A stretch of 10,654 nucleotides of DNA from an uncultured Clostridium sp. (GTDB lineage Bacteria > Bacillota > Clostridia > Clostridiales > Clostridiaceae): assembly GCA_934755305.1 (NCBI GenBank), contig CAKVLD010000083.1:1-10654 (forward strand), written 5' to 3'. Shown here piece by piece: positions 7,701 to 10,654 of the stretch. Position numbers and translations under genes: made by a program. The stretch's first letter is position 1. The number at the start of each line of letters is the position of its first letter. Below the pieces are notes generated by a model. The model ran no database searches. It had not been told where the DNA came from and saw only the letters and a list, made by a program, of their open reading frames with translations.

Positions 7701-8811
7701 ATTTAACATCTGGATTAGAAGTTTTGCTTGCATATTTTGCTCCAGAACCTGTCTTTCTTATTGCATGTACAGCTATAGCATCCTTTTCATCATTTGTTGG
7801 AAAATAAACATGAACTTCACTTCCTACCTCTGGCATACAATAAAAACTACTACTTTCTATTGCAAAGGTAAAGAACTTCTCATTTCCTCCAGCATTATTT
7901 TCAATAGAAAAGTTAACCTTCATATTATTGCCTTGCACTTCTTTTACAGTAGCAGGTATACTCATTCCAAATATTTTATGATTAATCTTATAACCTGTCC
8001 TTACCCCTCTTGCTAAAGCTAAAGTATATATAGTTCTTATTTCTTCTTTATAAGTTTCAATTCTTATTTTTGACACTACACAGGAAACATCATTAAAGGT
8101 AACTTGTTCTCCAAGTTTAAATTCTTCCTTGCATACTATATCCCACTTTGTATATTCTTGAAGGAAATTATCTTCCATTCCTAAAGCTTCATGCTTATTA
8201 TAATCATTAATGTTTTTTACTACTTTATATTCATCTGATTTTATTTCTTTATTGCTGCCTATTGTAGGTAAGCCAAAATTGAATCGTCCATAATCCTCTG
8301 TAACTTCTGGTAATATTACTGCATTAAAATGAGTTGCAATCCTCTTTATAAACTCCCAATCTGTTTCTTCATACTGAAGAACAAAATCTCCTATTTCTTT
8401 ACCATTTGTTACATTATCAATAAAGCTTTTTTTAGGATAATTTTGTAGTACTTTATTTATCATTTGATTATATGTCATATTAAGATTAGTAAAAGTTCTG
8501 CTATTCTTTTTAATATCAAAATCATTTGTGTAAGATATACAATTAAGTTCCATCATCTCTACTCCACTCTCAAAAGACATCTGGAACTTTTTAATTTTAC
8601 CTACAAATACTTTTTCATTATTATCTTTGTATACAACTACTTTTTCATTTTCCATGCTTCTATTTATATATTCTTGTATTTTACCTTCTACAGTTAATAA
8701 TTTAATATATAAAGAGGCATGATTATTCAAAGAACTTTCTATTTTTATCTTATCTATACTTAAAGCCTCAAATGGTATATCAACTTTATAATTTTTATAT
8801 ACTAATATCAT
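1138..8811 (-). CDS. VgrG/phage-hub-spike fused to an Rhs cage and C-terminal nuclease-like toxin (2557 aa)
   Basis: A giant single-chain effector. Residues 1 to about 275 look like the GpD/VgrG baseplate hub (hallmark ETDWEFIKRIATHF, W152). About 283-353 is a gp5/VgrG OB fold (PEVGSEVHVYFP), and about 360-470 is a Ser/Thr/Asn-rich spike segment. Residues 525-575 and about 614-655 are hydrophobic, Gly/Ala-rich and could cross a membrane; 693-755 is a lysine-rich helical linker. A DUF6531-type Rhs entry starts at 756 (ADPIDAVDGSLY). YD repeats follow to about 2240, then the Rhs core (DEQGSTEFITD from 2257; LNLYAYCENNPVVYYDPSGY ending at 2353). The last 204 residues are the variable toxin. Many Rhs effectors carry PAAR or VgrG separately; here hub, spike and toxin are one chain, with the PAAR-like cap encoded just upstream. 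The start has AGGAGGGGG three bases before ATATG. The frame is unbroken. Expected role: delivery of a toxin by a contractile injection machine encoded elsewhere. Confidence 0.93.
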   Translation of the reverse strand: MILVYKNYKVDIPFEALSIDKIKIESSLNNHASLYIKLLTVEGKIQEYINRSMENEKVVVYKDNNEKVFVGKIKKFQMSFESGVEMMELNCISYTNDFDIKKNSRTFTNLNMTYNQMINKVLQNYPKKSFIDNVTNGKEIGDFVLQYEETDWEFIKRIATHFNAVILPEVTEDYGRFNFGLPTIGSNKEIKSDEYKVVKNINDYNKHEALGMEDNFLQEYTKWDIVCKEEFKLGEQVTFNDVSCVVSKIRIETYKEEIRTIYTLALARGVRTGYKINHKIFGMSIPATVKEVQGNNMKVNFSIENNAGGNEKFFTFAIESSSFYCMPEVGSEVHVYFPTNDEKDAIAVHAIRKTGSGAKYASKTSNPDVKSFSHTAGSNMELSPSNMNFASDAGGASTVNLSESGDVEINASNITLTATEDAQLGMRESSGDEPPFRPTTIDISAKDSVTISKGGTKVEVVDNINVGGPIIKYDGKIKDAVEVPADVAKWQSADMQAQIDQINAGAEQYEIQKIEEAKSKVFDGIFTAVVGAAAVVAGAAIIAGATILTGGLALAAGSAFIACGIAGATIGTSQISEGMSDYSKVQGGDFSKSYNFVRDSLLGGNQALYDGIKYTVTVINGFAVAFVTGGGTAAAASKAGVGFLKGGTIAGLSTLASDYLDDGKINMPPSAYLDSITKGGTLGSIAEANRPVKPKQKTSLKDKVKNKVKEKKEKVKNAYNSAKNTLKNAKNTAKNAAHKLKEKSKNIYNYLKEKKADPIDAVDGSLYIPAVDIQLPDIHNEFLIERKYESTNYETGVFGFGWTSNFESYIEEYDDYIEVSCSDGHVEKFNIVDGEYINTKNGAKLYTLNKVKDIWIFKSYSEEKTYKYNELGKLINVIDRYGNTLTITYIDKNIETITTFSNYKLFFTCKDNKVIQIKDELGRTVQYKYDGDYLTEVVHVDQGITRYNYDDNGYISYVTDQNGQTYIKNFFDKEGRVIRQEYPDGDFVEISYDEGERENTFYYHNSGRVEKVRYNEDALITKSIYEDGSTKEYGYDEYQNRNYEKDRNGNITRREFNIYGSLLKEELPNGLIKEFIYDEDQNLIKEFDNEGKEVLYTYDKTGNLLEEKTKISVGKWKTEKFTYDSFGRVLTKTDANNNTIKYEYAIGDSLNEKIGKDPVKVVTGSGYVYEYSYDNVGRNTEIKTDYGTIEFGYNNLDYVAKIKDANGNITKKSYDKMGNLIRVDTPNGIVKDIAEGEGYHYEYDHMDRLISIKNPLGYVQRSIRDSEGNIIKEVNPNYYDSSTKDGKGIEFVYDKDNRKIKTIYPDGGVERLFYDPNGNVIRHISPEYYNEETDDGLGYSYTYDSLNRLKEVINEEGIIEKTFEYDHHGNIIKETEVDGTSTLYKYDLLGNVIEKKVPVELENVDNANDAKYAYDVNDANNAFDAFDVKEYKNISANTKYNVTYYEYDNNGNKVLEKHGINLVSEDEVCLKCNEINFKYDSENRLIEVSDKYGAKARYKYDCLNHKTYESFKINDDTTKVIHYIYDKVGNLIERKEELSSRFISPDKRNSTVWSSTKYEYDKNGNIIKITTPNGYEIGRVYDEIDRVIEEYQVDDVNGIFRAKVYEYDKADNIIALREFSGSDAKEITKKYLGEYNYNLKFFDRYNKKKENEKLFAEKNFNFDKKKKEYKYDEQNRLTHFVNASGNTTRLFYDKNDRIIKQVLPEQYDINSDDGVGTTYKYNPKGQVVEVINGLGEIVTQNTYDPKGNLKSTIDGEKNKVEYTYTLLGQIKDITTPNSRKENKKAQSYSYDARGNITGVIDGNGNETSYVLDDWGRIIQINTPEGGVEKYTYDYAGNITSTTDANGGTIEYIYNSLRQVSEIKDQEGNSEYFYYDKEGNLTKRIDRNGNHQDRSYNIDKNIVSLEAYKLNKEDLEKNKLNVVRQKLKYNPDGTLSNANFNNMYYNYEYNVEGLLEKKSTSGKTLLEYTYDKNNNIKSIKDITGKSSIYTYDKANRLKTIQDENNNIQAQYEYYGNDNIKSVTLGNGVKTDYTYDGDGNVESLVTVTLSGEVLVDYSYAYDLNGNRLQKVSSKHKNYYSYDSMNRLVDSSYDGRKESFTYDKVGNRLTKTTNDITEKYVYNVKNQLKEVYQEKGNSTHLRSLSKFDLAKYKIWSLTYDKQGNTLKEDTNSGTNSFEYNALNQQVKAITKDGNTLVNRYDAEGLRYEVEENDKLSKFIFHNDEVLVETDETDDIVSRFIRGYDIVAADVKDGRYYYSVDEQGSTEFITDVTGKVRNEYRYDAFGNVLEAKEDIHNRITYTGQQFDNVTQQYYLRARFYNPLLSRFTQEDEYRGDGLNLYAYCENNPVVYYDPSGYMCSKKINQYNKKRAKEKNSGKKLISPLNSKQQKKYNDARKRGIGAAESYYIATGKNPLDTIGSKYMVKREEDKIINYYQNATRKYYKNRKGTGSAHKVGSWTHGDVASDMNNNFIPKNKKYLPYIEDIQIEQNYLNGRMINNNAKGSSRVDMLISNKVNKNIVVADIKTGRARYRGKQKRKNENNINGFNSRNRYTFTHIEIKP
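2352..2407. repeat. GC-richer palindromic element inserted in frame in the Rhs gene
   Basis: The element is bounded by inverted GACTC (2352-2356) and GAGTC (2403-2407). It contains three consecutive small hairpins: CCAAAT/ATTTGG (2356-2361 with 2367-2372), TAAGT/ACTTA (2374-2378 with 2382-2386) and ACTCA/TGAGT (2386-2390 with 2402-2406). Bases 2371-2410 are about half G+C with four CpG steps, against roughly 30% G+C around them. It encodes about 18 residues (2135-2152, STHLRSLSKFDLAKYKIW) that break the YD-repeat pattern between YQEKGN and SLTYDKQGN without shifting frame. It looks like a dispersed palindromic repeat able to sit inside coding sequence. I infer this from one copy only. Confidence 0.6.
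4528..4608 (-). repeat. Nine tandem 9-bp units coding x-[D/N/Y]-[A/V] triplets
   Basis: Read on the minus strand from 4608, nine consecutive 9-base units of the form NNN-[GA]AT-G[CT][AG] (one has TAT in the middle) follow each other without gaps. They encode residues 1402-1428: ENV DNA NDA KYA YDV NDA NNA FDA FDV. The block interrupts the Rhs repeats between KKVPVEL and KEYKNISANT. Because the unit is a multiple of three, copy number could change by slippage without breaking the frame. The units are partly diverged, so it is not freshly expanded. Confidence 0.8.
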
Positions 8812-8814
8812 ATT

Positions 8815-8823
8815 CCCCCTCCT
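8815..8823 (-). promoter_or_regulatory. Ribosome binding site of the VgrG-Rhs gene
   Basis: The minus strand reads AGGAGGGGG and then AAT before ATG at 8811. This unusually long purine tract lies in the 23-bp gap after the DUF4280 stop codon and fixes the start of the giant gene. No promoter or terminator is seen in the gap, so the gene is probably co-transcribed with those upstream. Confidence 0.8.
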
Positions 8824-8834
8824 AACTCAATTTT

Positions 8835-9671
8835 CTATTCTTCTTGCCCACTTGTATAAAACTTAATCTGCCCACCATATCCACACATAGCTGTACATCT
8901 TCCTAAAAGTGCTGGCTTACCATCTACTAGAACTGTTTCTTCCCCATCAATCCAAGTTGCATCACCATCAAACCAACATTTACATTCTGCTGCACATTGA
9001 CTTACTAATTCATCATCTATTTCATCAACCTTTATCTCTTTTGGCTTTGAAAATAAATCCATAACCCTATCAAAAAATCCCTTACTTCTATCTTGAGCCT
9101 TTTCTAATACTTTCTTAGCAGCTTCTCTTACTGCAGGGTTTTCAGTACTTTGACAAACTTTAAAACTAACTATATTAGTATCTGGTTTACAATCTGCAAC
9201 ATTTAATTGAGCCTTTTTTTGTATGAATTCCCCATGACTTGTTGGAATTATTAAATAACTTCTATCTGGTGAATGTTCACATTCTATAATGGCTGCATTT
9301 ACAATGTATTGCTTTTTTAACGCTTCTAATCTTGCCTCTTCAGCAGCCTGAGCTTCTTCTGGAGTCATTTCATTTGCTTCTTCTCCAGAATCTTCACCTT
9401 CCTCTGAATTCCCCATAATTTCAGAAGCCCTATCTCCAATATTTTCTGCTGTTTGTTTTATACCATCTATTTTGTTACTTATTTCTGTATCAATTGTAGC
9501 TGCAAGCCCATCTAAAGGTCCAAGCCATGAATACTTTGCCTTTTTTTCTGAATCACTTTCAGTTTTAGGAATTTCTACTTTACTTGGATCCCCATAAGCT
9601 TCTATTGCATCATTGGGATTCATAGCTCCCATGCCCCCATTAATTTGTTTTGCATTTAACCCATCACTCAT
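8835..9671 (-). CDS. DUF4280 PAAR-like spike-tip protein with acidic N-terminal extension
   Basis: A 278-residue protein. From about residue 121 it follows the DUF4280 (PAAR-like) layout: NAAIIECEHS, NVADCKP, VSFKVCQSTENPAV, then QCAAECKCWFDGDATW, a strand pair ending in GKPALLGRCTAMCGYGGQI, and a terminal TSGQ. Cysteines at 131, 161, 173, 226, 230, 232, 259 and 263 are suited to metal binding at the tip. PAAR-like proteins cap the VgrG trimer and sharpen the injection needle; here the hub is encoded 23 bp downstream. Residues 1-120 are an extra region: a Gly/Met/Asn start, a helical part, then an acidic stretch (EEGEDSGEEANEMTPEEAQAAEE). Residues about 194-222 are a charged insert (FFDRVMDLFSKPKEIKVDEIDD) inside the domain. 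No signal peptide. The start has GAGGTGA (9678-9684) lying within the end of the upstream gene. Confidence 0.88.
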   Translation of the reverse strand: MSDGLNAKQINGGMGAMNPNDAIEAYGDPSKVEIPKTESDSEKKAKYSWLGPLDGLAATIDTEISNKIDGIKQTAENIGDRASEIMGNSEEGEDSGEEANEMTPEEAQAAEEARLEALKKQYIVNAAIIECEHSPDRSYLIIPTSHGEFIQKKAQLNVADCKPDTNIVSFKVCQSTENPAVREAAKKVLEKAQDRSKGFFDRVMDLFSKPKEIKVDEIDDELVSQCAAECKCWFDGDATWIDGEETVLVDGKPALLGRCTAMCGYGGQIKFYTSGQEE

Positions 9672-9672
9672 T

Positions 9673-10194
9673 TTAAATCACCTCAACTTCCTCAAACTTA
9701 ATTCCTGTAAATAAATCTCTTTTTAACATACTTTCAACTACATCTAGAGAAACTATAAAATAATAATCTACTCCTGCTTTTACCTGAAATACATTATAAT
9801 CACCAATCTTTTCTCTATTTAAAACTAATTTGTCTACCCATCCATTTTTTAAATAAGTAGTCCTTTCATCTAAAGCATCTACTATATCTGTTAAAACTAA
9901 TCTATATACTTTTTGCTTTCTAAGTTCTACATTTGTAAATACTGCAATCTTGTAAATAACTGTGTTTTCATACATTTTAAAGACCTTATGTAGTGCATCT
10001 TCCACTAATAAAACTGGTGCTTGTATGAAGCTTGGAAATATGCTATCCTTATCTCCATTAATAGGTACATTAGTAGCATCTCTATACTTATTCTCATCTT
10101 CTTTTAGTAAAACCATCTTCTGACTATTATTAAACCCTTTTATCTCAATGGAATTTTGAAGGTTCCTATCTTGTTTTAATATAAAATATCTCAT
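9673..10194 (-). CDS. Accessory protein, C-terminus resembling Imm11/DUF1629; possible effector adaptor
   Basis: A 173-residue protein beginning MRYFILKQDRN. I chose the ATG at 10194 rather than the one at 10212, because GGAGGGG lies at 10210-10204 and would otherwise be inside the coding region, and because this start leaves the same 1-bp gap as the next junction. The middle has PVLLVEDALHKVFKMY and YKIAVFTN; the end has YYFIVSLDVVESMLKRDLFTGIKFEEVEV. This 'F-x-V-S-x-x-x-x-E-x-x-x-x-x-x-x-x-G-[I/V]-x-F-x-x-V' ending is like Imm11 (DUF1629)-type proteins, as I remember that family. It has no membrane segment. Position between a pentapeptide protein and the PAAR-like protein suggests a chaperone or adaptor for the spike or effector rather than an immunity protein. 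Function is inferred; a plain hypothetical protein is the safe reading. Confidence 0.7.
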   Translation of the reverse strand: MRYFILKQDRNLQNSIEIKGFNNSQKMVLLKEDENKYRDATNVPINGDKDSIFPSFIQAPVLLVEDALHKVFKMYENTVIYKIAVFTNVELRKQKVYRLVLTDIVDALDERTTYLKNGWVDKLVLNREKIGDYNVFQVKAGVDYYFIVSLDVVESMLKRDLFTGIKFEEVEVI

Positions 10195-10195
10195 A

Positions 10196-10654
10196 TTAAT
10201 TATCCCCTCCATAAATTACTATTGTTTGAAGCTGTTCGGGAGATAATTTAATAAAAGGTATATCTTCTTCATTAAAAACAGCTCCTTCTAAATCTGCCTC
10301 TTCAAAAGAAACATTTTTAAACTTTACATCAATAAAATTTGATTGCTTTAAATTACAATTTTTAAAACATACCTCTTTTAATGAAGCCTTATTAAAATTA
10401 ACTCCTATTAAATTTGAATTGTTAAACTTGGAATTTTCTATAATAGAATTTTCAAAAACTGAACCTGCTAAAATTGAGTTTATAAATTTACACCCCTTTA
10501 TTTTTGAATTTTTAAATTGACTTGTAATCATTTGACTTTTTAAGAAATTAGAATCTTGTAAAAGACTTCCCTTAAAATTAATAAACATTAGATTTTCTTC
10601 TTTTTCCTCTATCCCTTTAAATTCACAATTTTTCCACACTGTATATATATAAGG
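10196..10654 (-). CDS. Pentapeptide-repeat protein, C-terminal part (5' end outside window)
   Basis: About 153 residues are visible, nearly all of them pentapeptide repeats: large residues (F, mostly) recur every ten positions, as in FENSIIENSKFNNSNLIG and FKNCNLKQSNF, with classic units such as ADLEG near the end. The repeats should form a right-handed quadrilateral beta-helix. The protein closes with FIKLSPEQLQTIVIYGGDN, a common tail in this group. A GTG at 10639 could be a start, but the frame remains open upstream (PYIYT before it), no ribosome binding site precedes it, and WKNCEFKG already looks like a repeat. I therefore treat the gene as cut by the window edge. Pentapeptide proteins recur beside VgrG and PAAR-like genes in other secretion loci, where a scaffold or loading role is suspected. 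The exact job here is unknown. Confidence 0.85.
   Translation of the reverse strand, partial: PYIYTVWKNCEFKGIEEKEENLMFINFKGSLLQDSNFLKSQMITSQFKNSKIKGCKFINSILAGSVFENSIIENSKFNNSNLIGVNFNKASLKEVCFKNCNLKQSNFIDVKFKNVSFEEADLEGAVFNEEDIPFIKLSPEQLQTIVIYGGDN
10204..10210 (-). promoter_or_regulatory. Ribosome binding site that decides the start at 10194
   Basis: The minus strand reads ATGGAGGGGATAATTAATATG from 10212. GGAGGGG lies nine bases before the second ATG. The same bases encode the last codons of the pentapeptide protein (GGDN, stop TAA at 10198-10196). An ORF call starting at 10212 would wrongly include the binding site as MEGIIN. Confidence 0.85.

Noticed and set aside
7421..8016. Two plus-strand frames opposite the spike and hub region
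   Set aside because: Antisense shadows of the VgrG-like part, which matches its family clearly on the minus strand.
8464..8697. Plus-strand isoleucine/phenylalanine-rich frame
   Set aside because: Antisense to the hub domain; composition explained by AT-rich codons read backwards.
10637..10639. GTG as the start codon of the pentapeptide protein
   Set aside because: No ribosome binding site precedes it, the frame stays open to the window edge, and the repeat pattern already begins there.

Overview
The window is AT-rich (about 30% GC by eye), uses AT-rich codons and has strong AGGAGG-type ribosome binding sites. It looks like a Clostridium or close Firmicutes relative; the species cannot be fixed from this sequence. 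All genes lie on the minus strand, so the transcript runs from high to low coordinates and appears to be one operon.

In transcription order the genes are: the 3' part of a pentapeptide-repeat protein (10654-10196); a 173-residue protein whose C-terminus resembles the Imm11/DUF1629 group (10194-9673); a DUF4280 PAAR-like spike-tip protein with an acidic N-terminal extension (9671-8835); a 2557-residue protein joining a phage-tail/VgrG hub, OB fold and spike to an Rhs cage and a C-terminal toxin (8811-1138); and a 255-residue candidate immunity protein (1126-359). Two of the junctions are 1 bp, one is 11 bp with the ribosome binding site abutting the toxin stop codon, and the largest is 23 bp. 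After a 100-bp spacer with a long hairpin, the window ends in a broken, chimeric Rhs fragment (257-1) fused to sequence not found in the large gene.

The most likely reading is a polymorphic-toxin effector module for a contractile injection machine (T6SS-like, phage-tail-like or extracellular) whose sheath and tube genes are not in this window. The DUF4280 protein would cap the hub/spike. The pentapeptide and Imm11-like proteins would be accessory loading or folding factors. The Rhs cage would enclose the toxin, a probable PD-(D/E)xK nuclease released after a conserved DPSGY motif, and the last gene would protect the producer.

The less expected signals are a GC-richer palindromic element inserted in frame in the Rhs region, a nine-copy tandem 9-bp repeat coding for x-[D/N]-[A/V] triplets, a downstream Rhs relic that looks like the product of an in-frame deletion between YD repeats, and an Imm11-like protein at an adaptor position rather than after a toxin.
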